Below are positions 1 to 9,164 of a DNA stretch of 57,065 nucleotides, piece after piece. The stretch is from Prochlorococcus sp. AG-676-M04 (lineage in GTDB: Bacteria > Cyanobacteriota > Cyanobacteriia > PCC-6307 > Cyanobiaceae), in contig QCUB01000003.1 in assembly GCA_003210895.1 (NCBI GenBank), positions 1 through 57,065 on the forward strand. The letters are read 5' to 3'. Numbering within the stretch: the first letter of the stretch is position 1; each line of letters starts with the position of its first letter. A model generated the notes under the pieces. The model worked only from the letters and a program-made list of their open reading frames with translations. It did no database searches and was not told the origin of the DNA. The translations under genes were made by a program, and so were the position numbers.

Positions 1-1563
1 CTCAAAAATGAAGAAATTGTGGCTGTAAAAGTTCAGAGACCAGGTTTAAGAGAACAAATCACGCTTGATTTATATATAGTTAGAAATATTGCTTACTGGT
101 TAAAAAATAATATTGGACTTATAAGAAGTGATCTTGTAGCTCTAATTGATGAATTAGGAAAGAGAGTTTTTGAGGAAATGGATTATTTAAACGAAGCTGC
201 AAATGCTGAGAAATTTAGAGATTTGCATATACATAACCCAAAAATTGCTGTACCAAAAATCTATAAAGAAACCACTTCGCGAAGAGTTTTAACAATGGAA
301 TGGATAGATGGTATAAAGCTAACAAATATTGAAGGTGTTAAAAAGATAGGCATTGATCCTGACGAAATGATAGAAATAGGAGTGCAATGTAGTCTAGAAC
401 AATTATTAGAGCATGGTTTTTTTCATGCTGACCCTCATCCAGGAAATTTATTAGCTTTGAAAGATGGAAGATTATGTTATCTAGATTTTGGAATGATGAG
501 TGAAGTTACTAGAAATTCTAGATCAGGCTTAATTCAAGCAGTTGTTCATCTTGTAAATAAGAATTTTGATATAAGAACCTCTATAAAATCATCACTTAAT
601 AATTTAAATAATTATAGAAATGAGATTCCATCAGTAAGTGCTTTAATTACTGAATCAATTAAACAATTAAATAAGGTTGTCGAATTCGATTCTAAAATTA
701 AGGATCTAAATAATAATTTAATAAATATTCAAAATGATGTTGAAAATTTTATTTTTGCTCTTACCGAATATTTAGATCAAGTTGAGCATGAAGATATTAG
801 GTTGGATGATATTCAAAAAAGATTATTTTATCTGCAAAATTTAGAACGAACCTTTTCATTAGAATTACCACAATTGATTTTGAAGAGGGATGAATTAAAA
901 ACATTTATAGATCATAATTTACATGAGGAAGAGATTAAGAAGTTAGATATTCAAATCAATAAAACGCAAGCTACTTTAGACTATCTTTATGGAATACAGT
1001 TTTCTTTAAGGAGAGAAACAGCTAATATGCTTCAAAATTCTGTAATTTCTATTTTGCAAAATTTAGGTTTAGAAAATGCAGATTTTTCTATAGATTTTAC
1101 CAAAGTTGAGCCTTCTCCAGAAGGTAATCAAAGTATAGATTTCTTGTTTTCTGCAAATCCAGATCAAAAGTTAGCTCCACTTTCTAAAATTATTTCTGGT
1201 GGGGAAATGTCAAGATTTTTGTTGGCAATAAAATCTAGTATTTCAAAAAAACCAAATACTTTTTTTCTAGATGAGATTGATAATGGCTTAAGCGGTAAAT
1301 CTTTGCATTCTCTTGTTGATCTAATAAAAGTGATTTCACAAGAAAGGCAGGTTTTGTGTATTACTCATCAGCCTTTTTTAGCTGCAAATGGAAATACTCA
1401 TTTTAAAGTAAAGAAAAATGTTTTTAATGGAATAACCTTTACTTCAATTGCAAAATTAACTACGAAAAAAGAAAGACAAAAAGAGCTAATTGAACTTATA
1501 GGTGGTGGTTTTAGTGAAGCAAATAATTATGCTTCGACACTTATAGAAAGGGCGGCCGCATAA
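1..1563 (+). CDS. ABC1-family kinase / RecN in-frame chimera, 5' end outside window
   Basis: The reading frame is already open at base 1; the first in-window start (GTG at 19) lies inside the kinase lobe at VAVKVQRPG, so the true start is upstream. Numbering from that GTG, residues 1-184 are an ABC1/UbiB atypical kinase: the EEMDYLNEAANAEKF motif (about 52-66), HADPHPGN (136-143) and the LDFG metal-binding motif (155-158). From about residue 185 the protein becomes the C-terminal half of the DNA-repair ATPase RecN: coiled coil (about 185-330), ABC signature ISGGEMSRF (392-400), Walker B FFLDEID (415-421) and switch His450. The RecN N-terminal half with Walker A (about 225 residues in the family) and the ABC1 C-terminal part are absent. 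The join is near base 571. As written, neither enzyme is complete. It may be a genuine deletion between neighbouring genes or an assembly or amplification join. The domain identities are solid; the biological reality of the fusion is not. Confidence 0.85.
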   Translation, partial: LKNEEIVAVKVQRPGLREQITLDLYIVRNIAYWLKNNIGLIRSDLVALIDELGKRVFEEMDYLNEAANAEKFRDLHIHNPKIAVPKIYKETTSRRVLTMEWIDGIKLTNIEGVKKIGIDPDEMIEIGVQCSLEQLLEHGFFHADPHPGNLLALKDGRLCYLDFGMMSEVTRNSRSGLIQAVVHLVNKNFDIRTSIKSSLNNLNNYRNEIPSVSALITESIKQLNKVVEFDSKIKDLNNNLINIQNDVENFIFALTEYLDQVEHEDIRLDDIQKRLFYLQNLERTFSLELPQLILKRDELKTFIDHNLHEEEIKKLDIQINKTQATLDYLYGIQFSLRRETANMLQNSVISILQNLGLENADFSIDFTKVEPSPEGNQSIDFLFSANPDQKLAPLSKIISGGEMSRFLLAIKSSISKKPNTFFLDEIDNGLSGKSLHSLVDLIKVISQERQVLCITHQPFLAANGNTHFKVKKNVFNGITFTSIAKLTTKKERQKELIELIGGGFSEANNYASTLIERAAA

Positions 1564-1617
1564 ATCAAAAAATTTCCACTATAATAAGGATTCTTTAAAT
1601 CAAACTAAGATTTAAAC

Positions 1618-4518
1618 ATGGTAAAGAATAATATTAAGATCAATGACGATAATTCAATAAAGATTAGAGGTGCTCGGCAGCATAATTTAAAAAATATAAA
1701 CCTTAATCTACCAAGAAATAAATTTATTGTTTTTACTGGTGTCAGTGGTAGTGGAAAAAGTTCTTTGGCTTTTGATACTATTTTTGCTGAAGGCCAAAGA
1801 AGATATGTAGAAAGTCTTTCTGCTTATGCAAGACAATTTTTAGGTCAAGTTGATAAGCCAGATGTAGATAATATTGAAGGCTTGTCGCCTGCTATCTCTA
1901 TAGATCAAAAATCAACAAGTCATAATCCTCGATCAACTGTTGGAACAGTTACTGAGATACAAGATTATTTAAGATTATTATTCGGACGAGCTGGAGAACC
2001 TCATTGTCATCATTGTGGTCTTCCAATTGCTCCTCAAACAATTGATGAAATGGTTGATCAAATAATTTTGCTTCCTGAGGGAACGAGATATCAATTACTT
2101 GCACCTGTTGTTAGAGGTAAAAAAGGAACTCATGCAAAATTACTCAGTGGATTAGCCGCGGAAGGTTTTGCAAGAGTCAGAATTAATGGTGAAGTTAGAG
2201 AACTTGCAGATAGTATTGAACTAGATAAAAATCATATTCACAATATTGAGGTTGTAGTTGACCGATTAATTGCCAGAGAGGGTATTCAAGAAAGATTGAA
2301 TGACTCTTTACAAACAAGTCTCAAAAGAGGAGATGGGCTTTCAATTGTAGAAGTTGTTCCTAAGAAAGGTGAAAACTTACCTCCAAATTTAGATAAAGAA
2401 AAGTTATATTCAGAGAATTATGCTTGTCCAATTCATGGATCTATAGTTGAAGAATTATCTCCCAGATTATTTTCTTTTAATAGTCCATATGGTGCCTGTC
2501 CTGATTGTCATGGTATAGGTTACTTAAAAAAATTTACTGCAGATAGAGTAATTCCTGATACTTCTTTACCTGTTTATGCTGCTATAGCTCCTTGGAGTGA
2601 AAAAGATAATACTTATTATTTTTCTTTACTCTATTCAGTTGGACAAGCTTATGGCTTTGAATTAAAAACTCCATGGAAAGATCTGAGTGATTTACAAAAG
2701 AATGTTTTACTTTCAGGGTCCGATAAGCCAATTCTAATTCAAGCCGATAGTCGTTTTAAAACTTCTAGTGGCTTTGAAAGGCCTTTTGAAGGAATATTGC
2801 CAATTCTAGAAAGGCAATTAAGTGAATCTAATGGAGAATCAGTGAAACAAAAGCTAGAAAAATATTTAGAATTAGTTCCTTGCAAAACATGTTCTGGAAA
2901 AAGATTAAAACCAGAAGCTCTTGCCGTTAAGCTTGGACCCTACAATATTACTGATTTAACTTCTATCAGTGTTTCGGAAACTTTATTTCATATTGAGAAA
3001 ATAATGGGATTAAATAAAAATATAAAAGAAAACATTTCTTTATCTGAGAAACAAAAACAAATTGGCGAATTAGTTTTAAAAGAAATTAGATTGCGTTTAA
3101 AATTCCTTATCAATGTTGGTTTGGATTATTTAACTTTAGATAGGCCAGCAATGACTCTATCAGGAGGAGAAGCTCAGCGTATTAGACTAGCAACCCAAAT
3201 AGGAGCGGGTTTAACTGGTGTTTTATATGTATTGGATGAACCTAGTATTGGTTTACATCAAAGAGATAATGATAGATTGCTCGAAACATTAAAAAATCTC
3301 AGAGACTTAGGAAACACTTTAGTTGTTGTTGAACATGATGAAGATACTATGAAATCTGCTGATTACATAGTTGATATAGGACCAGGTGCAGGAGTTTATG
3401 GAGGGGAGATTATTGCAAAAGGTACATTTGACGACGTTGTAAATTCAGAAAAGTCCCTTACTGGTGCATATCTTAGTGGAAAGAAGTCCATTCCTACTCC
3501 TAAAGAGCGAAGATCTTCAGTAAAGAAAAGTTTAATTTTAAACAATTGTATAAAGAATAATTTAAAAGATATATCTGTTGAATTTCCTTTAGGGAGATTA
3601 GTTTCTGTAACCGGAGTTAGTGGTAGTGGAAAAAGTACATTGGTTAATGAATTATTACATCCTGCACTTTGTCATTCCCTTGGGTTAAAAGTTCCTTTCC
3701 CAAAAGGGGTTAAAGAGTTAAAAGGTATAAAAGCTATTGATAAGGTGATTGTAATTGATCAATCTCCTATTGGAAGAACACCTCGATCAAATCCTGCTAC
3801 CTATACTGGTGCTTTTGACCCAATTAGGCAGTTATTTACTGCGACAGTGGAAGCTAAAGCTAGAGGTTATCAAGCCGGGCAATTTAGTTTTAATGTAAAA
3901 GGAGGTAGATGTGAAGCTTGTAGAGGGCAAGGAGTAAATGTTATTGAAATGAATTTCTTACCTGATGTTTATGTTCAATGTGATGTATGTAAGGGTGCTC
4001 GTTTTAATAGAGAAACGCTTCAAGTGAAATACAAAGGTTTTAATATCTCAGATGTTTTAGAAATGACTGTTGAGCAGGCTGCTGAAACTTTTTCCGCTAT
4101 TCCTCAAGCGGCTGATAGATTATCTACATTAGTTGATGTAGGGCTTGGTTACGTCAAACTAGGACAGCCAGCTCCAACATTATCTGGAGGAGAGGCACAA
4201 AGAGTAAAATTAGCAACTGAATTATCAAAAAGAGCTACTGGAAAAACTTTGTATTTGATTGATGAGCCAACAACAGGGTTAAGTTTTTATGATGTTCATA
4301 AATTAATGGATGTTATTCAACGCTTAGTAGATAAAGGAAATTCAGTAGTTGTAATTGAACATAATTTAGATGTTATAAGATGTTCAGACTGGATAATTGA
4401 TCTTGGACCTGATGGAGGGGATAAAGGTGGGAAGATTATAGTAGAGGGTACACCTGAAGATGTTGCGAACCATTCAACAAGTTATACAGCTAAATATTTA
4501 AAAGAAGCTCTCAATTGA
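1618..4518 (+). CDS. uvrA: UvrA, excinuclease ABC subunit A
   Basis: UvrA is the damage-recognition ATPase of nucleotide excision repair; it dimerises and loads UvrB. The 966-residue length is normal. Two ABC ATPase modules are visible. The first has Walker A GVSGSGKSS (about 41-49) and signature TLSGGEAQRIRLA (about 514-526). The second has GVSGSGKST (about 671-679) and TLSGGEAQRVKLA. Zinc-binding cysteines appear as CHHCGLP, CPDCHGIGY, CKTCSGKR and CEACRGQG/CDVCKG. ATG start at 1618, 54 bases after the RecN-like stop, so it follows a (broken) repair gene on the same strand. Confidence 0.98.
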   Translation: MVKNNIKINDDNSIKIRGARQHNLKNINLNLPRNKFIVFTGVSGSGKSSLAFDTIFAEGQRRYVESLSAYARQFLGQVDKPDVDNIEGLSPAISIDQKSTSHNPRSTVGTVTEIQDYLRLLFGRAGEPHCHHCGLPIAPQTIDEMVDQIILLPEGTRYQLLAPVVRGKKGTHAKLLSGLAAEGFARVRINGEVRELADSIELDKNHIHNIEVVVDRLIAREGIQERLNDSLQTSLKRGDGLSIVEVVPKKGENLPPNLDKEKLYSENYACPIHGSIVEELSPRLFSFNSPYGACPDCHGIGYLKKFTADRVIPDTSLPVYAAIAPWSEKDNTYYFSLLYSVGQAYGFELKTPWKDLSDLQKNVLLSGSDKPILIQADSRFKTSSGFERPFEGILPILERQLSESNGESVKQKLEKYLELVPCKTCSGKRLKPEALAVKLGPYNITDLTSISVSETLFHIEKIMGLNKNIKENISLSEKQKQIGELVLKEIRLRLKFLINVGLDYLTLDRPAMTLSGGEAQRIRLATQIGAGLTGVLYVLDEPSIGLHQRDNDRLLETLKNLRDLGNTLVVVEHDEDTMKSADYIVDIGPGAGVYGGEIIAKGTFDDVVNSEKSLTGAYLSGKKSIPTPKERRSSVKKSLILNNCIKNNLKDISVEFPLGRLVSVTGVSGSGKSTLVNELLHPALCHSLGLKVPFPKGVKELKGIKAIDKVIVIDQSPIGRTPRSNPATYTGAFDPIRQLFTATVEAKARGYQAGQFSFNVKGGRCEACRGQGVNVIEMNFLPDVYVQCDVCKGARFNRETLQVKYKGFNISDVLEMTVEQAAETFSAIPQAADRLSTLVDVGLGYVKLGQPAPTLSGGEAQRVKLATELSKRATGKTLYLIDEPTTGLSFYDVHKLMDVIQRLVDKGNSVVVIEHNLDVIRCSDWIIDLGPDGGDKGGKIIVEGTPEDVANHSTSYTAKYLKEALN

Positions 4519-4580
4519 GCTCTTGACGAGTTATATTTCTTCGCATTGTTAATATTATTATTTGTAAATTGTTATTTTAT

Positions 4581-4632
4581 AAAGTTATTAAAAAGTAATC
4601 ATACCAATACTTATGGTGGTTATAACTTTTTT
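4581..4632 (+). terminator. possible intrinsic terminator downstream of uvrA
   Basis: AAAGTTAT at 4581-4588 is perfectly complementary to ATAACTTT at 4622-4629. An inner ACCA/TGGT pair closes a 7-base loop, and six T follow at 4627-4632. The stem is AT-rich and interrupted by internal loops, so it is weak; no better hairpin was seen in this 197-base spacer before the next gene. Confidence 0.3.
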
Positions 4633-4715
4633 AAAATAAAAAATCATAATGCTTTCTTAATCTTTTAAAAGTTAAATGTATCTTATTAGTTATAAGGTAT
4701 TTTTATAAGTGCCAA

Positions 4716-6128
4716 ATGAGTTTGAAATTTTTACATTTACATTTGCATGGTTTAATACGTTCTAATAATCTTGAATTGGGTAGAGATTCAGATACTGGAG
4801 GTCAAACGCAATATGTTTTGGAATTGGTAAAAAGCTTAGCTAATACTTTGGAGGTTGAGCAAGTTGATTTAGTTACTCGTCTTATAAACGATTGTAAAAT
4901 TGATAGTTCTTATTCAAAAGAGCAAGAATTTATTGAACCTGGAGCACAAATTTTAAGATTTCAATTTGGACCTAATAAGTATTTAAGAAAAGAATTAATT
5001 TGGCCTTATTTAGACCAATTAACTAACAATCTGATTCAGTATTATCAAAAACATGAAAATAAGCCAAGCTATATTCATGCTCATTATGCAGATGCTGGTT
5101 ATGTGGGAGTTAGGTTAAGCCAAGCTTTAAAAGTACCTTTTATTTTTACAGGGCATTCTTTAGGACGAGAGAAAAAAAGAAAACTACTTGAGGCTGGTTT
5201 AAAAATTAATCAAATTGAAAAGCTTTACTGTATTAACAAAAGAATTAATGCAGAAGAAGAGGCTTTAAAATCTGCAGATATCATTGTGACAAGTACTAAA
5301 CAAGAATCTGTTTATCAATATTCTCAATATCATTCTTTTTTACCTGAAAAATCAAAAGTTATTGCTCCGGGAGTTGATCATACTAAATTTCATCATATTC
5401 ATTCAACAACTGAGACCTCTGAAATTGACAATATGATGCTTCCTTTTTTGAAGGACTTAAGGAAACCTCCTATTTTGGCTATTTCTAGAGCAGTAAGAAG
5501 AAAAAATATTCCTTCTTTAGTTGAAGCTTATGGACGATCAGAAAAATTAAAAAGAAAAACTAATTTAATTTTAGTTTTAGGTTGTAGAGACAACACATCT
5601 AAACTTGACTCTCAACAAAGAGATGTTTTTCAAAAGATTTTTGAAATGATAGATAAATATAATTTATATGGAAAAGTAGCTTATCCAAAAAAACATTCTC
5701 CAGCAAATATTCCTTCTTTATATAGATGGGCAGCTAGTAGGGGAGGAATTTTTGTCAATCCTGCCTTAACAGAACCTTTTGGCTTAACATTACTTGAAGC
5801 TTCTTCATGCGGTTTACCGATTATTGCTACAGATGATGGAGGTCCTAAGGAAATTCATTCGAAATGTCAAAATGGCTTATTAGTGGATGTAACTGATACT
5901 AATAAGTTGAAAATTGCTCTTGAAAAAGGCATTTCAAATAGTTCTCAATGGAAGTTATGGAGTAGAAATGGAATTGAAGGAGTTCATAGACATTTTAGTT
6001 GGAATACTCATGTCAGAAATTATTTATCAATCTTAAAAAGCCACTATCAAAAATCTACTATAGTTTCATCATCTGGAATCAAAGAAAGTTGTTTGAATGG
6101 TAGTTCCTCACTTATAAAACCCCATTGA
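4716..6128 (+). CDS. sps: sucrose-phosphate synthase, glycosyltransferase domain only
   Basis: Predicted GT4 glycosyltransferase making sucrose-6-phosphate from UDP-glucose (or ADP-glucose) and fructose-6-phosphate, relevant to compatible-solute supply. The N-terminal GRDSDTGGQTQYVLEL (about 22-37) is the sucrose synthase/SPS signature. The GHSLGREKKRKLL block follows, and the donor-site EPFGLTLLEASSCGLP motif is at about 350-365. At 470 residues it is much shorter than cyanobacterial SPS proteins of about 700 residues, which carry a C-terminal HAD (SPP-like) domain; that domain is missing. Residues 444-470 are encoded opposite the 3' end of the convergent gene at 6047-6307. ATG start; no clear ribosome-binding site. 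A related sucrose-type glycosyltransferase function cannot be excluded. Confidence 0.85.
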   Translation: MSLKFLHLHLHGLIRSNNLELGRDSDTGGQTQYVLELVKSLANTLEVEQVDLVTRLINDCKIDSSYSKEQEFIEPGAQILRFQFGPNKYLRKELIWPYLDQLTNNLIQYYQKHENKPSYIHAHYADAGYVGVRLSQALKVPFIFTGHSLGREKKRKLLEAGLKINQIEKLYCINKRINAEEEALKSADIIVTSTKQESVYQYSQYHSFLPEKSKVIAPGVDHTKFHHIHSTTETSEIDNMMLPFLKDLRKPPILAISRAVRRKNIPSLVEAYGRSEKLKRKTNLILVLGCRDNTSKLDSQQRDVFQKIFEMIDKYNLYGKVAYPKKHSPANIPSLYRWAASRGGIFVNPALTEPFGLTLLEASSCGLPIIATDDGGPKEIHSKCQNGLLVDVTDTNKLKIALEKGISNSSQWKLWSRNGIEGVHRHFSWNTHVRNYLSILKSHYQKSTIVSSSGIKESCLNGSSSLIKPH

Positions 6129-6307
6129 TCAAAAATTTGTGGATCAGAATGAATGATTAATTGATTTTTTTGCGTTTTCTTTAATTTAAAGCCTTTTTCA
6201 GATAATTTTTTTATAAGCTTAGCTGTTTCCTCAAATCGAGAAGCCATTGCATCAAGACTGACACAGTCACTTGTCAAGCCATCATCCTTCCAAGTAAAGA
6301 AACTCAT
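6047..6307 (-). CDS. small conserved cyanobacterial protein, unknown function
   Basis: An 86-residue soluble protein with no signal or membrane segment. It resembles a short family I recall from marine Synechococcus/Prochlorococcus: an N-terminal FFTWKDDG segment, a central SLDAMASRFEETAKLIKK helix, a HSDP turn and a WGFISEE segment, ending in an acidic tail. No catalytic motif is visible and no function is proposed. Its last 82 bases overlap the 3' end of the convergent sps gene. It ends the co-directional run DUF3134-mraY-this gene read from the right, except that it lies after mraY on the same strand with a 10-base gap to mraY's stop. Confidence 0.75.
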   Translation of the reverse strand: MSFFTWKDDGLTSDCVSLDAMASRFEETAKLIKKLSEKGFKLKKTQKNQLIIHSDPQIFDQWGFISEELPFKQLSLIPDDETIVDF

Positions 6308-6317
6308 ACTTAATAAT

Positions 6318-7394
6318 TCAAAGATTTATTTTTAAAACTATACCTAAAACAACGAGTAATATGTTGACTTTCCAAAAGTTTTCAACTATTTTTTCTTCTT
6401 TAATACCCTTTAATTCAAAATGATGATGAATTGGAGTCATTAAAAAGACTCTTCTCCCATTTTTAAATATTCTTTTGGTGATTTTAAAAAATCCTACTTG
6501 AATTATAACTGATAGAGCTTCAATAACGAATATTCCTGAGATAATAAATAATGTAAAAAAACTATTAGTTAATATTGAAATTGATCCCAATGTCGCCCCA
6601 ATTGTTAATGAACCCGTATCTCCCATAAATATCTTTGCAGGATATTTATTAAATCTTAGAAAGCCCATACATAAACCCGACATTGCGTAGGAAATAAGCC
6701 CATAAATTATTAATTCTTTTTCACTTTTTATAAATATTTCTGTACCAAGACCAAAAAAGACTATGGCGCTACATCCAGAGGCTAATCCGTCTAAGCCATC
6801 AGTTAAATTGACCGCATTACTTAAACCTACTAAGGTTATAAAACAGATTGGAAAAATGATTAAATTAGTGTTTATATTCCAATTATTTGATATTGTAATC
6901 GAAGGGTTAATAAAATTGCTTTGAGTTGCTAATACGATGAATAATATTGAAATTGAGGCTTGTAATATAAATTTTTGATTAGCTTTTAAACCTATATTTT
7001 TTTTGTTTTTAATGCTTAAATAATCGTCTAAGAATCCTATAACAAAAAAACTTAAAGTACAAAATAATAATATTAATATACCATTAGAATCAAAGCTATT
7101 GCTGACTACTAAAAGTAATAATAAAAAAGGCAAGATAATAAATATCCCGCCCATAGTAGGAGTATTCTTTTTATTAAAATGAAGTGATGGGCCTTCCTCC
7201 CTAATATTTTGTAATAAATTTAATTGTGTAATTATCTTTAAACCATATTTTGTTATTAATAGAGCAATTAAAAAAAATATTAAAAAAAAATTGACTATAA
7301 GTAAATTATTAAAAACAAAAGAATTTATTAATAAAGAAAATAAAATTAAAAAAAATAATGAAGTGAAATTTAGCGTTTTAGTCTTCCCAATCAT
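6318..7394 (-). CDS. mraY: MraY, phospho-N-acetylmuramoyl-pentapeptide transferase
   Basis: Integral membrane enzyme transferring phospho-MurNAc-pentapeptide from UDP to undecaprenyl phosphate, giving lipid I of peptidoglycan synthesis. The 358 residues form about ten hydrophobic segments. Family motifs are present: GPSLHFNKKNTPTMGG (about 68-83), the aspartate pair in FLDDYLSI, NLTDGLDGLA, FMGDTGSL and the loop MTPIHHHFELKG. The ATG lies inside the end of the upstream DUF3134 gene (17-base overlap), suggesting translational coupling. Confidence 0.97.
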   Translation of the reverse strand: MIGKTKTLNFTSLFFLILFSLLINSFVFNNLLIVNFFLIFFLIALLITKYGLKIITQLNLLQNIREEGPSLHFNKKNTPTMGGIFIILPFLLLLLVVSNSFDSNGILILLFCTLSFFVIGFLDDYLSIKNKKNIGLKANQKFILQASISILFIVLATQSNFINPSITISNNWNINTNLIIFPICFITLVGLSNAVNLTDGLDGLASGCSAIVFFGLGTEIFIKSEKELIIYGLISYAMSGLCMGFLRFNKYPAKIFMGDTGSLTIGATLGSISILTNSFFTLFIISGIFVIEALSVIIQVGFFKITKRIFKNGRRVFLMTPIHHHFELKGIKEEKIVENFWKVNILLVVLGIVLKINL

Positions 7395-7656
7395 CTTCTG
7401 AAGAATCTTCTTCGGTTTTATAATCTTCTTTTTCTCCCATTAAAGCTGAAAGTTCTTCCTCTTCAATTGTGCTTATTTCTTGAGAATCTCCATCTTTTTC
7501 AGTAACAAGTCTTCCTGTTTCTTCTAACCAAGATAGTAAATCAGGTTCTTCTCTTAATGGCAACACGGGAGCAGGATCTTCTCGATGATAGCAACTTAAA
7601 GCTGGGTTTACTTCAGCAATTTCATTTAGTCTAAGTTGAAGTTTATTTGAATCCAT
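7378..7656 (-). CDS. DUF3134-type small cyanobacterial protein
   Basis: A 92-residue soluble, strongly acidic protein. The central pattern of a proline-flanked PAPVLPLREEPDLLSWLEE segment followed by GRLV and a later EEELSALMG resembles the cyanobacterial DUF3134 family; the function is unknown. The C-terminal third is almost entirely Glu/Asp/Ser. It overlaps the mraY start by 17 bases, so the two are probably co-transcribed and coupled. Confidence 0.8.
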   Translation of the reverse strand: MDSNKLQLRLNEIAEVNPALSCYHREDPAPVLPLREEPDLLSWLEETGRLVTEKDGDSQEISTIEEEELSALMGEKEDYKTEEDSSEDDWED

Positions 7657-7710
7657 TTAAAAAAATTTCCTAATATATAACATAATACATAAAAGTGCAC
7701 TTAATAAATT

Positions 7711-7914
7711 TTGTTTGATAAAGAAAATTTAAAATATTTTTTAATTTGGCCTATTTCAGTTTTATTGGCTATTTTTTTTAGAATCTACGGCTTTCTAAAG
7801 CCAGAGATTTTATTAATTAATAATTATGTTGTTCTCTTACTAGTTTTTGGTCCAGCACTTGTAGTTACAATGTTATTAGTTTTAAATAAAATTTTGAAAG
7901 TTGAGAAAAATTAA
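7711..7914 (+). CDS. small two-helix membrane protein, unknown function
   Basis: A 67-residue protein with two hydrophobic segments (about residues 9-27 and 35-58), positively charged at its C-terminus, predicted to be an inner- or thylakoid-membrane protein. The start is TTG at 7711; an in-frame stop (TAA 7705-7707) leaves no ATG or GTG alternative. It sits 31 bases before argG on the same strand and may share its transcript. No family was recognised. Confidence 0.6.
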   Translation: MFDKENLKYFLIWPISVLLAIFFRIYGFLKPEILLINNYVVLLLVFGPALVVTMLLVLNKILKVEKN

Positions 7915-7931
7915 GATTTCAGACTTTCACT

Positions 7932-7937
7932 GGAGGT
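7932..7937 (+). promoter_or_regulatory. strong Shine-Dalgarno of argG
   Basis: GGAGGT lies 8 bases before the argG ATG at 7946. Perfect anti-SD matches are uncommon elsewhere in this window, which supports both this start and efficient translation. Confidence 0.7.
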
Positions 7938-7945
7938 AAATTTTA

Positions 7946-9157
7946 ATGCAGCAGGTAAAAAAAGTTGTTCTTGCCTATTCGGGAGGAGTTGATACTAGTA
8001 TTTGTATTCCCTATTTAAAAAATGAATATGGAATTTCAGAAGTTGTAACTTTTGTAGCTGATCTTGGCCAAGGAGATGATTTAGAGAGTATTAGACAAAA
8101 AGCTTTAAATTCCGGCGCGACACAATCGGTAATTGGTAATTTAGTAGATCATTTTGTAAAGAAGTATGCTTTCCCTGCTATTAGGGCAAATGCACTTTAT
8201 GGAGAAAAGTATCCTTTATCAACTGCTTTGGCCAGACCTTTGATAGCTGAAAATCTTGTAAATTTAGCAAGAGAATTAAATGCTGATGCAGTTGCCCACG
8301 GTTGTACAGGGAAAGGAAATGATCAAGTAAGATTCGATCTGGCTATTCATGCTTTAGGGCCTGATTTACAGATAATTACACCTGCTCGAGAATGGAAGAT
8401 GAGTAGGGAAGAAGCAATTTTATACGGAGAAAAATTTGGTATTCCTGCTCCTGTTTCTAAGAAGTCACCATATTCGATTGATGTAAATCTTCTGGGTCGT
8501 AGTATTGAAGCTGGTTTATTGGAAGATCCAATGCAAGAGCCAAATGAAGATGTGTTTGCTATGACTTCCTCTATTCATGATGCTCCAGACTCTCCAAAAG
8601 ATATAGAGATTGAATTTAAAAATGGATTTCCTATTGCGATAGGGAATGAATCTTTAAGTCCTGTAGAGATTATTCAAAAGGCTAATTCATTAGCAGGAGA
8701 GCATGGTTTTGGAAGAATAGATATGATAGAAGATAGAGTAGTGGGTATTAAAAGCAGAGAAATCTATGAGACCCCTGGCCTTTTACTTCTTATAAAAGCG
8801 CATAAAGAATTGGAAAGTATAACATTAAATCCAGATGTACTAGATTTTAAAAATTTAGTCGAAAAAAAATGGGGTCAATTAGTTTACCAGGGATTCTGGT
8901 TTGGTCCCTTAAAGAAAGCATTAGATGGTTTTATTGATTCAACTCAAACTTCTGTTAATGGAAAGGTGAAGATAAGATTACATAAAGGAAATGCAATAGT
9001 AATTGGGAGGTTTTCTGAAAATAATTCTCTCTACAGGCAAGATTTAGCAACCTATAGTAAAGAGGATATTTTTAATCATGAGCTTGCAGAAGGTTTTATT
9101 TATATGTGGGGTATGTCTAATAAAATATGGGCAGAATTGAATACAAAAAATGAATAA
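7946..9157 (+). CDS. argG: ArgG, argininosuccinate synthase
   Basis: ATP-dependent ligation of citrulline and aspartate to argininosuccinate, the penultimate step of arginine synthesis in the cytoplasm. It has 403 residues, a normal length. The N-terminal P-loop is AYSGGVDTS (about 9-17). [13 protein letters not shown] (about 118-130) binds substrate and nucleotide, and the [15 protein letters not shown] block follows. The start is fixed by a good ribosome-binding site 8 bases upstream. Arginine also supplies the polyamine genes speB/speE found elsewhere in the window. It converges with rpsF across a 7-base gap. Confidence 0.98.
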   Translation: MQQVKKVVLAYSGGVDTSICIPYLKNEYGISEVVTFVADLGQGDDLESIRQKALNSGATQSVIGNLVDHFVKKYAFPAIRANALYGEKYPLSTALARPLIAENLVNLARELNADAVAHGCTGKGNDQVRFDLAIHALGPDLQIITPAREWKMSREEAILYGEKFGIPAPVSKKSPYSIDVNLLGRSIEAGLLEDPMQEPNEDVFAMTSSIHDAPDSPKDIEIEFKNGFPIAIGNESLSPVEIIQKANSLAGEHGFGRIDMIEDRVVGIKSREIYETPGLLLLIKAHKELESITLNPDVLDFKNLVEKKWGQLVYQGFWFGPLKKALDGFIDSTQTSVNGKVKIRLHKGNAIVIGRFSENNSLYRQDLATYSKEDIFNHELAEGFIYMWGMSNKIWAELNTKNE

Positions 9158-9164
9158 TTAAGAT

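Noticed and set aside
1551-1558. A GCGGCCGC octamer (NotI site) at the end of the RecN frame, striking in AT-rich DNA and possibly a vector remnant.
   Set aside because: It simply encodes the Ala-Ala-Ala end of the protein in frame, and flanking sequence is ordinary genomic DNA.
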